Notes: generated from the letters alone by a model not told the origin. Counted from the first letter of the stretch, positions 19,798 to 28,470 are shown. The stretch is DNA of 35,929 nt from Acidobacteriota bacterium (GCA_019241535.1 JAFAWX010000366.1:1-35929); one strand, 5' to 3'. Made by a program: numbers and translations.

Positions 19798-21303
19798 ATG
19801 CCATTAAAAACACTGTTTTTGAATCCGCCTTCGTTTGAAAATTTTGACGGCGGCGCCGGCTCCCGCTGGCCGGCCACGCGGGAAATCGAGTCGTACTGGT
19901 ACCCAGTATGGCTGGCCTACCCGGCAGGTATGCTCCCGGGATCCCGCCTGCTCGATGCTCCGCCTCACCACGTCTCGGCTGAGGACACTGCGAACATTGC
20001 TAGAGAATATGAATTTGTTGTGCTCTACACCAGCACCCCGGGCTTTCCCGGTGACATCGGGCTCAGCAAACGGATCAAGGAGGCCAATCCCCAGATTAAG
20101 ATCGCCTTTGTAGGGCCGCACGTGACCGTGCTGCCGGAGCAATCGTTGCGCTGTGCCGCCATTGACTTCGTCGTGCGTAAGGAATTTGACTACGCGGTCA
20201 AGGAGTTCGCCGAGGGCAGGCCGCTCGACGGCATCCTCGGAATCTCGTACCGCAACAACGGCTCGGTAATTCACAACGCGGACCGCCCCCAGATCCAGGA
20301 TCTCGACGCTCTGCCGGATGTTACCGACGTCTACCAACGCGACCTGGATGTCCGCCGCTACAATGTACCGTTCCTGCTCCACCCTTACGTCTCGCTCTAC
20401 ACCACCCGCGGCTGCCCGGCCCAGTGCACCTTCTGTCTGTGGCCGCAGACCACGAGCGGACACGCATGGCGGAAGCGCTCGACCGACAACGTGGCGCGAG
20501 AGATGGCCAAGGCCAAAGAGTACTGGCCTTACGTGAAGGAATACTTTTTCGATGATGACACCTTCAACATTCAGAAAGCGCGCACGATCGAGCTGTGTGC
20601 CAAGTTGAAGCCGCTGAAACTTACCTGGTCATGCACGTCGCGGGTAACTACCGACTATGAAACCTTGAAGGCTATGCGCGAGGCGGGATGCCGGCTGCTG
20701 ATCGTGGGATTCGAATCGGGCGACGCCCAGATTCTCAAAAACATCAAGAAAGGCGCGACGCTAGAGCGCGCCCGGCAGTTCACAAAAGATGCACACCGGC
20801 TTGGGCTGGTCATCCATGGGGACTTTATCCTGGGTCTGCCGGGGGAAACTCGCGAGACTATCAAGAATACCATCGCCTTTGCGAAGGAGCTCGACGTTGA
20901 AACCATTCAGGTTTCGGTCGCCCATGCTTATCCCGGAACCGAGCTCTACGATTTTGCATTTAAGAACAACTTCATAGTAAACGGCAGCATGGTGGATGCC
21001 GGTGGCCACCAGCTCGCCCATATTCAGTATCCCGGGCTGCCGGCGGACGAAATCCTGCATTCGGTGCATCGCTTCTACGATGAGTACTACTTCCGGCCCA
21101 GGGCCGCTTTTCGCATTCTGAAGAAGGCGGCGTTCGTCAGCAGCGAGCGCAAGCGGCTTTATAAGGAAGCCAAGACCTTTCTTCAGGTCCGCGCCATGAG
21201 GAACAAGCTGGTCAGGCAAAAGGCCGGCGCGAACGGAAACAGTGGGACAGACGGAAAATCCGAGGTATCGACTGCGCAACCCCACGAGCCAGTTCAGGCA
21301 TAA
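19798..21303 (+). CDS. hpnJ: Hopanoid radical SAM protein HpnJ
   Basis: A 501-residue B12-binding-type radical SAM enzyme. The start TLFLNPPSFENFDGGAGSRW matches HpnJ as I remember it. The [4Fe-4S] motif CPAQCTFC lies near residue 205, followed by LWPQT and FFDDDTFN. GLPGETRETI and the C-terminal YYFRPRAAFRILKK are also HpnJ-like. HpnJ is implicated in converting bacteriohopanetetrol-type side chains to the cyclitol ether form. The last 25 or so residues are low-complexity and polar. Other hpn genes are absent from the window, so it lies outside the main hopanoid cluster. It is followed after 6 bp by two membrane proteins. Confidence 0.85.
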   Translation: MPLKTLFLNPPSFENFDGGAGSRWPATREIESYWYPVWLAYPAGMLPGSRLLDAPPHHVSAEDTANIAREYEFVVLYTSTPGFPGDIGLSKRIKEANPQIKIAFVGPHVTVLPEQSLRCAAIDFVVRKEFDYAVKEFAEGRPLDGILGISYRNNGSVIHNADRPQIQDLDALPDVTDVYQRDLDVRRYNVPFLLHPYVSLYTTRGCPAQCTFCLWPQTTSGHAWRKRSTDNVAREMAKAKEYWPYVKEYFFDDDTFNIQKARTIELCAKLKPLKLTWSCTSRVTTDYETLKAMREAGCRLLIVGFESGDAQILKNIKKGATLERARQFTKDAHRLGLVIHGDFILGLPGETRETIKNTIAFAKELDVETIQVSVAHAYPGTELYDFAFKNNFIVNGSMVDAGGHQLAHIQYPGLPADEILHSVHRFYDEYYFRPRAAFRILKKAAFVSSERKRLYKEAKTFLQVRAMRNKLVRQKAGANGNSGTDGKSEVSTAQPHEPVQA

Positions 21304-21309
21304 ACCCTC

Positions 21310-21738
21310 GTGAATTTTCGCAAGTATCTGGTACTTGCCGGCGTCAGCGTGTTCGCCCCGGTTGGCGACTCCCTTCTTTCCTACGGCATGAAGCAGGTGG
21401 GCAATATTTCCTTGCGGAATATTCCCGACCTTTTGCTTGCAATCGCAAATCCCTGGGTAGGACTCGGTATCCTGTTGCTCCTTGGTTTCTTCGCCTCGTA
21501 TATGACGGCTCTTTCCTGGGCCGATCTGACCTACGTAATGCCCGCCAGTTCGCTCGGCTATGTCCTCCTGGCATTCATTGCCCGCTTTGCCCTGCATGAG
21601 AAGGTGAGCCTCACCCGTTGGCTGGGCATTGCCCTGGTTTCAAGCGGCGTGGGGTTTGTAACCAGCGGGCCGGAACTTACCGGCCGCTCGCCGCAACGAC
21701 CGATCGTGCGCGACAACGCCGCCCCGGGACACTCTTGA
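21310..21738 (+). CDS. Half-size DMT/EamA-like membrane protein, subunit 1
   Basis: A 142-residue protein with four hydrophobic helices, starting with GTG 6 bp after hpnJ. Segments include LLLGFFASYMTALSWADLTY and LALHEKVSLTRWLGIALVSSGV (the latter read approximately), which resemble one half of a DMT transporter or the ArnE/ArnF flippase subunits. The soluble tail is short and polar. Its stop overlaps the next start by 1 bp (TGATG). It is probably one half of a heterodimer with the next protein. Confidence 0.75.
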   Translation: MNFRKYLVLAGVSVFAPVGDSLLSYGMKQVGNISLRNIPDLLLAIANPWVGLGILLLLGFFASYMTALSWADLTYVMPASSLGYVLLAFIARFALHEKVSLTRWLGIALVSSGVGFVTSGPELTGRSPQRPIVRDNAAPGHS

Positions 21739-22130
21739 TGCGGCATGTGATCAGCAATGCCAACGGCTGGCTTTCGATCCTGGCCGTAGTGCTTTTTTCA
21801 AGCGCTGGAGATGTGCTGCTGTCTCGAGCCATGAAGCAGATCGGTGACCTGGGGCAGCTGCGAGCGCGCCGAGGCCTCATCTTCGTAGCATCGGTCATCT
21901 TGCAGAATCGCTACTTCCTGCTGGGTGTAGCCTGTATGGGCATGGCTTTTTACAGCCTGCTCTTCGGACTGTCGTGGAATGATGTGAGCCTGATTGGACC
22001 GGCAGCGGCTTCTCTGACCTTTGTAGCCAACGCTTTCGCCGCCAGAATTTTCCTTCACGAGCGGGTTGACCGGCGTCGCTGGACCGCGGCCCTGCTGGTT
22101 GCAACAGGGGTAGTCATCATGGCGCTCTGA
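21738..22130 (+). CDS. Half-size DMT/EamA-like membrane protein, subunit 2
   Basis: 130 residues from the ATG at 21738; the longer ORF to 21618 runs inside the previous gene. It has four hydrophobic helices with the repeat-like ending FLHERVDRRRWTAALLVATG, matching LHEKVSLTRWLGIALVSSG in the first subunit. The pair look like paralogous halves of a small transporter. Position after hpnJ suggests a lipid or lipid-precursor flippase (inference). It converges on the Nramp gene with a 17-bp gap. Confidence 0.75.
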   Translation: MRHVISNANGWLSILAVVLFSSAGDVLLSRAMKQIGDLGQLRARRGLIFVASVILQNRYFLLGVACMGMAFYSLLFGLSWNDVSLIGPAAASLTFVANAFAARIFLHERVDRRRWTAALLVATGVVIMAL

Positions 22131-22147
22131 TGGGCCCAGGTTTCTCC

Positions 22148-23455
22148 TCAGTGGCCGGCGATTGTGGTCCCGAACCAGGCGAGCGAAAGCGCGATGAGTA
22201 TCACGCTGGTTGACCAGGCAATGACATTGATCCAGGTGGAGTTGCGATACTCTCCCATCAATTCCTTCCGATTGATCAGGATCAACATGAATATCAAGAG
22301 AAAAGGCAGGAGAATTCCATTTACCACCTGCGAATAGTAGATGATCTTCAGCAGGGGAATGCGGGGCAGGAGGACGACACCGGCGCCAAAAAATATCAGC
22401 AACGTGTACAGCCAATAGAAGCCCGGGGCTTCGGAGAACCTGCGATTGACCCCCGATTCCAGCCCCAGGCCCTCGCAGACGTTATAGGCCGTCGCCAGAG
22501 GCAGAATGGCCGCCGATAAAAGCGCCGCATTGACCAGTCCGATAGCAAAAAGCAGTGCCGCCCAGTCGCCCGCCAGCGGTTTCAAGGCATCGGCAGCCGC
22601 GGCGGCATCGTTGATGTCGTGAATACCCGACCGATACAGGGTAGCTGCGCACGCCAGCACGATGAAGAAGGCGATGACATCGGTGATGATGCAGCCAACG
22701 ATGACGTCCCAGCGGCTCAGCGGGTACTGCTTTTTGCCGATTCCCTTTTCGACAATCGAGGCCTGCAGGTAAAACTGCATCCACGGGGTGATGGTGGTCC
22801 CGATGAGCCCGATCACCATCAGCAGGTAGTCCGAACTGCGACTCACCGTCGGCACGACGGTGTCGTGGACGGCCGCCCGCCAGTTTGGATGAGCCAGGAA
22901 CGCTGATACTACGTAGGAAAAGTACAGCATCGAGAACACAATGAGGATGCGCTCGACCGGCTTATAGGAATTTCGCACCACCATCACCCACACCAGCGCA
23001 GCGCCCAGGGGCACGGAGATGTACTTGCTCACGCTGAACAGGCTCATGCCGGAAGCAATGCCCGCGAACTCCGCCATGATGTTTCCGAAGTCGGCAATCC
23101 CGAGCACCAGCATGGTGAAGAAGGTGGCGCGCAGACCGAACTCCTCCCGAATCAGGTCCGAGAGGCCCTTGCCGGTCACCGCCCCCATGCGGGCCGCCAT
23201 CTCCTGAACGATGATAAGTGCGATTGTGGTGGGAATAAGGGTCCACAGCAGGGCATAGCCGAATTTCGCCCCTGCCTGCGAGTAGGTGAGAATTCCTCCC
23301 GGATCGTTATCTACGTTGGCGGTAATAAAGCCTGGGCCGAAAATGGCAAAGAATGCCAGCAGGCGAAACTTCAGCGCTCGCAGGGGCATGTGCCGCCGCC
23401 TGCGCATGCGCCCGGACACTGCTGCCACGTTGACCGCACCTGATTTGTTGCTCAT
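22148..23455 (-). CDS. Nramp-family divalent cation transporter, Met-less branch
   Basis: An 11-12-helix Nramp-fold protein. Helix 1 has FGPGFITANVDNDPGGI, with the metal-binding DPG. At the helix 6 site, where Mn/Fe Nramps have a conserved Met before Pro-His-Asn, this protein reads GTTITPWMQFYL, with Thr in that place. Loss of the soft sulfur ligand fits Nramp-related magnesium transporters (inference). I chose the ATG at 23455 (MSNKSGAVNV, 435 residues) instead of the upstream start at 23521. It lies 216 bp downstream of an MgtE_N/CBS protein, supporting Mg2+ or Mn2+ handling. Confidence 0.85.
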   Translation of the reverse strand: MSNKSGAVNVAAVSGRMRRRRHMPLRALKFRLLAFFAIFGPGFITANVDNDPGGILTYSQAGAKFGYALLWTLIPTTIALIIVQEMAARMGAVTGKGLSDLIREEFGLRATFFTMLVLGIADFGNIMAEFAGIASGMSLFSVSKYISVPLGAALVWVMVVRNSYKPVERILIVFSMLYFSYVVSAFLAHPNWRAAVHDTVVPTVSRSSDYLLMVIGLIGTTITPWMQFYLQASIVEKGIGKKQYPLSRWDVIVGCIITDVIAFFIVLACAATLYRSGIHDINDAAAAADALKPLAGDWAALLFAIGLVNAALLSAAILPLATAYNVCEGLGLESGVNRRFSEAPGFYWLYTLLIFFGAGVVLLPRIPLLKIIYYSQVVNGILLPFLLIFMLILINRKELMGEYRNSTWINVIAWSTSVILIALSLAWFGTTIAGH

Positions 23456-23671
23456 TTCCCAGACCTGCCCGGAAAGCTCGGATCCAGCTGAGATCGGCTC
23501 CCTCCGGCCGCTTGGGCTCACAGCTTGAAGTCGGTTTTTGGACGGGCCAACCAGGATAAATGCTGATTCGAGAATTGAACAAGGCGAATCTCAACAACCT
23601 GGCGCGGGATGAACGAGAACTCGATTCGACCGAGAGCAGAATCGCAGTCTTCGAGAAAGATCGCCGTGAAA

Positions 23672-24910
23672 CTACAGCTTCGCACGCAAGAGGCTGATCA
23701 CGTCGTCCGAGGTAATGACACCGGTCAGCTTACCTTCATCGTCGACTACGGGCAGAGTAAGGAGGTTATATTTGTCGAAAAGCTCGGCCACTCCCTTTTC
23801 GCCGGCGCCGGCGTGGCAGGAGATGAGGGGATCCTGGGTGAGCGAGGAAAGCTTGTCCTCGGGGGAGGCAAGCACCAGCTTAGCCAGAGGCACGGCTCCT
23901 GTAAGGCGGCCATGCTGGTCGACCAGGTAAATAGTGCTGACCGTCTCCACTCCGCCTTGAAACTGTCGTAACGCCTCAATGGCGTCATTCACCGTGGCAT
24001 CGGAGTCGACCGCAGGAAACTCGGTATTCATCCGGCCGGCGGCCGTAGTTTCAGCAAAGCCCAAGAGTTCGGCAACCTCGTCCCTCTCCGCCGGCGCCAT
24101 CACCTCGAGGATCTCCGAGGTACGCTCTTCGGGTAGATCGGCCAGCAGGTCGGCGGCGGCGTCTGGATCCATTTCTTCCACAATTTCCGCGGCCCGCTCG
24201 GAGTCGAGCGACTCGACGATGGACTTTTTTACCTTCGGCTCCACTTCCTCCAGGGCCTCGGCGGCGACTTCCTGATCGAGGGTTTCAAAGACCGCCTCGC
24301 GCTCGTCGGGAGCCAGCTCTTCGACGATGTCCGCAATGTCGGCCGGGTGCAGCCTAGCCAGCCGATCGTGAGAGATCCGCAGCTTCACCCGCCGCGCCGG
24401 ATCGGTTTCGATAAGGTCGACAAACTCCCAGGGAATCAGCCGCGGGGGGATCTTCTCGAGAAGCATCTTCAGAGCAGGCATGGGCACCACGCCTTTGAGC
24501 AGGCGCCGCACCGCTCCCCGAGCCCCGACATCGACCGAACCAATCTTCAGCTGGACATGACCGTTTGCGGTTTCCGGATGAAGGTCAACGTCGTTGACCC
24601 GCACCACCTTGCGTCCATGGACATCGATGATTTGCTGATCGAGCAAGTCACGTTCAAGGAGAAATAGACCGTCTGGCTGGGGCCGCGCCCAATCCGAGAG
24701 CGCGGTCGAAGCCCGTACTCTTCCATTCAGGGAGGAGATGGAAGAGAAGGGCAGCAGGCGATCGCCCTGCCTGGTGCGCACGATCAGCGTGGAGATGCGC
24801 GAAGGGTCCTCGGCAGGGGTCAGAGCCACCTCGCGCACCCGTCCGCATTGCCCTCCCGAAGCCTCAACTACGGGAGCGCCCAGCAGTTCCGTAAGCGCGA
24901 TCGTGCTCAT
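23672..24910 (-). CDS. PRC-barrel/MgtE N-domain/CBS protein (soluble)
   Basis: A 412-residue protein with an N-terminal PRC-barrel pair (ALTELLGAPVVEASGGQCGR), then an MgtE_N superhelical domain (LHPADIADIVEELAPDER through EILEVMAPAERDEVAELLGF), and two CBS motifs at the C-terminus (STIYLVDQHGRLTGAVPL and LTLPVVDDEGKLTGVITSDD). The transmembrane domain of MgtE is missing. In MgtE these domains sense Mg2+, so this is likely a cytosolic gate or sensor for the Nramp transporter encoded just downstream. Confidence 0.9.
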   Translation of the reverse strand: MSTIALTELLGAPVVEASGGQCGRVREVALTPAEDPSRISTLIVRTRQGDRLLPFSSISSLNGRVRASTALSDWARPQPDGLFLLERDLLDQQIIDVHGRKVVRVNDVDLHPETANGHVQLKIGSVDVGARGAVRRLLKGVVPMPALKMLLEKIPPRLIPWEFVDLIETDPARRVKLRISHDRLARLHPADIADIVEELAPDEREAVFETLDQEVAAEALEEVEPKVKKSIVESLDSERAAEIVEEMDPDAAADLLADLPEERTSEILEVMAPAERDEVAELLGFAETTAAGRMNTEFPAVDSDATVNDAIEALRQFQGGVETVSTIYLVDQHGRLTGAVPLAKLVLASPEDKLSSLTQDPLISCHAGAGEKGVAELFDKYNLLTLPVVDDEGKLTGVITSDDVISLLRAKL

Positions 24911-24943
24911 ACCCTGAGAATGGGCCGAGAATCTACGGGTGTC

Positions 24944-24962
24944 AATAATGAGAATAAGAATT
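24944..24962. promoter_or_regulatory. Possible Fur-box-like site
   Basis: AATAATGAGAATAAGAATT resembles three NAT-AAT hexamers of a Fur box; I count 13 of 17 core positions matching the classical site. It is AT-rich in a GC-rich background and lies between the MgtE_N gene and hemQ. Iron control of hemQ would make sense, but the match is imperfect. Confidence 0.35.
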
Positions 24963-25042
24963 TCTGATCCTGGGTCACCTGAGATGATGGTTGTAGGTGG
25001 CGAGCAGGTGAGACCTGTCGGCGGACGTGGTATGTTTCGGAG

Positions 25043-25059
25043 TGCGCCTCGGGCGCACG
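25043..25059 (+). promoter_or_regulatory. GC-rich hairpin abutting the hemQ start
   Basis: GTGCGC and GCGCAC form a perfect 6-bp stem around CTCGG, ending 1 nt before the hemQ ATG at 25061, where a ribosome site should be. There is no recognisable Shine-Dalgarno. It might control translation, or the real start may be the ATG at 25076. Confidence 0.4.
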
Positions 25060-25060
25060 C

Positions 25061-25924
25061 ATGACAACCACTCGCATGGCCCCGCCGCGGGCCGGTTCGG
25101 CGGCCGTTCCCCCCGTCCCCCTGACGATCGAGGGTTATAGCGTCTTACATCAGATGATGCGCTTTGACTGGCGGTCCTGGCGGCAGCTGCAGCCAGCCAG
25201 CAAACGCAAGATTGTTGACCAAGCTCATCGCGTGCTGGCCGAGATGGAGCAGACTCCCTCCGCGGAGAGCGCCCTGTACTCGCTCCTTGGGCATAAAGGC
25301 GACCTGATGCTCGTTCACTTCCGCGCAGGCATGGATAAGCTGAACGCGGCCGAACTCGAACTGGCTGCTCTTGCTCTGAACGACTATCTCGAACCTTCCG
25401 CCTCCTATGTCTCTGTTATTGAACTGGGCCTCTATGAATCAACTCTGAAGCTTTACGGTGAGTTGGCAGAACGCGGTGTCGAGCCAAATTCGCAGGAGTG
25501 GAAGCAGGCAGTCCTTGAAACAGTGGCCCGGCAGCGCGAAGCCATGCGGCCCCGCCTCTTCCCCGAGATCCCGCGGACACGTTACATCTGCTTTTATCCC
25601 ATGGACCGGCGCCGGGGCGAAGAGAAGAACTGGTACACGCTGCCCATTGAAGAGCGCGCCCGGCAGATGCACGAGCATGGAATGGTCGGGCGGCGCTATG
25701 CCGGCGAGGTGAAGCAAATCATCAGTGGTTCTATAGGTTTTGACGATTGGGAGTGGGGGGTGGACCTTTTTGCCGACGATCCGCTGGTATTCAAGAAGCT
25801 GATTTACGAGATGCGCTTTGACGAAGTTAGCGCCGTGTACGCCCAATTCGGACATTTCTACGTAGGGGTTCGCTGCCCGGCCCGTAATTTGGGCACGCTG
25901 CTCGGCGGCGTCCTGCCGAAATGA
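25061..25924 (+). CDS. hemQ: Coproheme decarboxylase HemQ/ChdC
   Basis: A 287-residue chlorite-dismutase-family protein. The segment YICFYPMDRRRGEEKNWYTL, with its conserved Tyr (radical-forming in characterised HemQ), is near residue 170, and the proximal-His region MHEHGMVGRRYAGEV follows. DDWEWGVDLFADDP is another family signature. It converts coproheme III to heme b, the last step of the coproporphyrin-dependent pathway, in the cytosol. It begins with an unusual Ala/Pro-rich leader; an internal ATG at 25076 is possible. The next gene starts 10 bp later. Confidence 0.95.
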   Translation: MTTTRMAPPRAGSAAVPPVPLTIEGYSVLHQMMRFDWRSWRQLQPASKRKIVDQAHRVLAEMEQTPSAESALYSLLGHKGDLMLVHFRAGMDKLNAAELELAALALNDYLEPSASYVSVIELGLYESTLKLYGELAERGVEPNSQEWKQAVLETVARQREAMRPRLFPEIPRTRYICFYPMDRRRGEEKNWYTLPIEERARQMHEHGMVGRRYAGEVKQIISGSIGFDDWEWGVDLFADDPLVFKKLIYEMRFDEVSAVYAQFGHFYVGVRCPARNLGTLLGGVLPK

Positions 25925-25934
25925 AGGACCGCTC

Positions 25935-26558
25935 ATGAACCTGGGCATGGGGTTGGGCGGGGTGATTCTGGCCGCTGGCGCATCCTCGCGCATGGGGCGC
26001 GACAAGGCTCTCCTTGGCTGGCCTCCGGAAGGAGGCGGTACCATTCTTTCCTCATGGATCGAGGGCTTGTCCCTACATTGCCATATGGTGCTGGTGGTCG
26101 CCGGCGAAAACGAGACCACCCTGAGAGCGGTGGTTTACGGCGGCGGCGCGTTCCTGGTTCGCAACCCGGCGCCAGAGCAAGGCCAGTTCAGTTCGCTTCG
26201 CGTGGGGCTGCAGGAGGTTCTCAACCGTGGCCGCGACAATGCCATGATTGCGCTGGTTGACCGCCCCCCGCCCTCCGTCGAGACCCTTTCCCGTCTGGTA
26301 TCGGCCTTCGAGACGAAACCGCGCGGCACCTGGGCGGTCGTTCCCGCCTGCGACGGCAAGCATGGGCATCCTATTGTGATCGGGCGAGAGATGATCGAAG
26401 CCTTTTTGAAAGCCCCAGCGAAGGCAAACGCCCGCGAGATCGAGCACAGCCACGGCAATCGAATTCTCTACCTCCCAATTGAGGATCCGCTGGTCACGGT
26501 CAACGTTGATACCCCCGAGGACTATAAATTTCTCCAGTCCCGGAGAACAGTCGGGTGA
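25935..26558 (+). CDS. MobA/MocA-like nucleotidyltransferase
   Basis: A 207-residue NTP transferase. The N-terminal GGVILAAGASSRMGRDKALL is the nucleotide-binding signature of the MobA/MocA/IspD group, and NPAPEQGQFSSLRVGL matches the MocA branch. The usual metal-binding DxP appears as VDRPP. It may cytidylylate or guanylylate molybdopterin, but no Mo-enzyme gene is near. It overlaps the next gene as GTGA. Confidence 0.85.
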   Translation: MNLGMGLGGVILAAGASSRMGRDKALLGWPPEGGGTILSSWIEGLSLHCHMVLVVAGENETTLRAVVYGGGAFLVRNPAPEQGQFSSLRVGLQEVLNRGRDNAMIALVDRPPPSVETLSRLVSAFETKPRGTWAVVPACDGKHGHPIVIGREMIEAFLKAPAKANAREIEHSHGNRILYLPIEDPLVTVNVDTPEDYKFLQSRRTVG

Positions 26559-27253
26559 CCGCAATCGAGAACTCTTCTCTCATCGACTCGGTTCTGCGGC
26601 TTCGCCCGCAGCTGGCCGTCTTTGATTGCGATGGCACCCTCTGGGCGGGAGATGCCGGGGAAACCTTCTTCGATTGGGAGCTCAGGCGCGGGGTGGTTGC
26701 AGACGACGTCGCGGCCTGGGCACGCAGGCGCTACGCCGATTACCGGGCGGGGGCGGTCAGCGAGGACGACATGTGCGGCGAGATGGTTACTCTCCACAAA
26801 GGCCTGCCTGAGAGCGAGGTTCTCCGCCTGGCGGGGCAGTTTTTTGAAGAGAACTTCCGCCATCGTATTTTTCCCGAAATGCGCCAGCTGATCGCCGAGC
26901 TCAGAGGTGCCGCTTGCGACGTGTGGGCCGTCTCTTCCACGAATGAATGGGTAATCCGGCGCGCCGTCGAGCACTTCGCCATTGGCGCAGATAGAATCCT
27001 CGCCGCGGCCGCCCGAATCGAAAACGGAATCATCAGCGACCGCCTGCTACGGGTGCCCTCTGGCACGGGAAAACCAAAGGCCATTTTCGAAGTGATCGGC
27101 CGCGCTCCCGATGCCGCCTTCGGCAACTCTCGCTGGGATCTGGAAATGCTCACGATTGCCCGTCACGCAGTAGCCGTGAACCCCAATCCTGACCTGGAGC
27201 GCGTCGCCCGGGAACGAGGTTGGACAGTTTACTGGCCCGCGGGAACGCGGTAG
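26555..27253 (+). CDS. HAD-superfamily phosphatase (SerB-like)
   Basis: A 232-residue HAD type IB hydrolase. Motif I is FDCDGTLWAGDAGETFF, motif II lies in AVSSTNEW, motif III is a Lys in TGKPKAIFE, and motif IV is AFGNSRWDLEML. The GTG start overlaps the upstream stop. It should dephosphorylate a small metabolite such as phosphoserine; the substrate is not determined by sequence. Its last 25 bp overlap the convergent IscU-like gene. Confidence 0.85.
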   Translation: MTAIENSSLIDSVLRLRPQLAVFDCDGTLWAGDAGETFFDWELRRGVVADDVAAWARRRYADYRAGAVSEDDMCGEMVTLHKGLPESEVLRLAGQFFEENFRHRIFPEMRQLIAELRGAACDVWAVSSTNEWVIRRAVEHFAIGADRILAAAARIENGIISDRLLRVPSGTGKPKAIFEVIGRAPDAAFGNSRWDLEMLTIARHAVAVNPNPDLERVARERGWTVYWPAGTR

Positions 27254-27612
27254 CTGAGCCTCAGCTTCTTGAGCAGTGCCGCCAGGGCATCCATCGCCAG
27301 GTGGCTGGCGTGGATTGAAGCTTCAGGAAGCCCGCCCACGGCCGCTACCAGCTCTTCCCTGCTGACCCTGGCAGCCTCGTTCAAATTCTTCCCGAGAATC
27401 AGTTCCGTCAGAGCCGAGCCGCTGGCAATTGCTGGCACGCAGCCCTGCGCCTGAAATTTCAGCTCCGCAATTGCCCCGTTTGATATCCGTGCCGTGAGCT
27501 TAAGCAGGTCCCCACAGGCGGGGTTGTCCAGCTGAACCGAGGCGTCCGGGCGGTTGACTACGCCTGCATTCCTTGGGTGCTCAAAATGATCAAGCAGCTT
27601 GGCCGAGTACAC
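27229..27612 (-). CDS. IscU/NifU-N-like Fe-S scaffold lacking the third Cys
   Basis: A 127-residue IscU-fold protein (MYSAKLLDHFEHPRNAGVVN). The first cysteine site NPACGD, with its Asp, and the second in AQGCVPAIASGSALTE are present. The third ligand, normally in IHCSxLAEDA, reads SIHASHLAMDAL, so Cys is replaced by Ala. The LPPV chaperone-binding motif is also altered. It may hold a cluster differently, act in another complex, or be a delivery protein. No cysteine desulfurase is adjacent. Confidence 0.85.
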   Translation of the reverse strand: MYSAKLLDHFEHPRNAGVVNRPDASVQLDNPACGDLLKLTARISNGAIAELKFQAQGCVPAIASGSALTELILGKNLNEAARVSREELVAAVGGLPEASIHASHLAMDALAALLKKLRLSYRVPAGQ

Positions 27613-27657
27613 TGGAGATATTCTAGCCGCGCTGCGGTTCCCCTGGTAGGAACGGTT

Positions 27658-28470
27658 ATGACTTCAAACTACCTCCCCCGGCGTGTGGTCTCGCTGCAGC
27701 CGAGTGCGACCGTCATTCTGCGCGACCTCGGGCGTCTGGATCTTCTGGTCGCCTGCACCAAATACTGCCTCGACGTATGTCCAGAAATCAGAGCACGCCA
27801 TTTAACCATCGTGGCCGATTCCTGGACCGCGCAGAGCCGGGAGATCAGTCAACTGCGCCCCGACTTTGTCATTGCTTCTGTCCCCTACCAGGAGAAGGCG
27901 CTGGTTGAAATCCTCAAGTCGGGAACGCCGTTTCTGGCGCTGGCGCCGCGCAAGCTCGTCGATATTTATTCTGATATCGGAATGATCGCCCGCATCGTCG
28001 ATCGCAGCCGGCAAGGCGCCATGATCGTTCGCCACATGCAGGCGGAGATTGAGGCCGTCCGCCGGCGCACGAAGGGTCTGGTGAAACCGCGGGTATTCTG
28101 CGAGGAATGGGGTAAACCGCTAATCGCCTCTCAGCCCTGGGTCGCCGAGCTGGTCGAGGCGGCGGGCGGGCAGTTCGTAGGCCAGCCGGGAGTCCAGGTC
28201 TCACTGCCGGAAGTGGAGTCGGCAATGCCTGAGGTTATTGTAGCCGCCTGGTGCGGCGCGGGCGATCGGGTGCCCCTTCGAAAGCTGATCCACGGCCGGA
28301 ACTGGCAGGCTCTTCCGGCCGCCGCCAGCCACCGGGTTTGCTGCATCCGCGATGAATACCTGAATACCCCGGCACCAACTCTCCTGTTCGGACTTCGCGC
28401 GTTAGCTGCCGCGATTCATCCGGACGTTTTTCCACAACCCCCCGGATTACGATGGATGGACCCGGGATGA
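27658..28470 (+). CDS. BtuF/FhuD-like substrate-binding-domain protein without signal peptide
   Basis: 270 residues from the ATG at 27658, with an AGGA ribosome site; the longer ORF is antisense to the IscU-like gene. RRVVSLQPSATVILRDLGRL opens a class III periplasmic-binding fold as in BtuF. LRPDFVIASVPYQEKALVE and PEVIVAAWCG follow. No signal peptide or lipobox is present, so it appears cytosolic. No ABC permease or ATPase genes are nearby. Its stop overlaps the start of the next gene (ATGA). Confidence 0.8.
   Translation: MTSNYLPRRVVSLQPSATVILRDLGRLDLLVACTKYCLDVCPEIRARHLTIVADSWTAQSREISQLRPDFVIASVPYQEKALVEILKSGTPFLALAPRKLVDIYSDIGMIARIVDRSRQGAMIVRHMQAEIEAVRRRTKGLVKPRVFCEEWGKPLIASQPWVAELVEAAGGQFVGQPGVQVSLPEVESAMPEVIVAAWCGAGDRVPLRKLIHGRNWQALPAAASHRVCCIRDEYLNTPAPTLLFGLRALAAAIHPDVFPQPPGLRWMDPG

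Noticed and set aside
20761-21597. 278-aa minus-strand ORF
   Set aside because: Antisense to hpnJ and the first DMT gene, no family features.
23456-23671. Possible Mg (M-box) riboswitch in front of the Nramp gene
   Set aside because: Short look-alikes such as CAGCTGGAT occur, but their order and the overall fold do not match what I know of the M-box.
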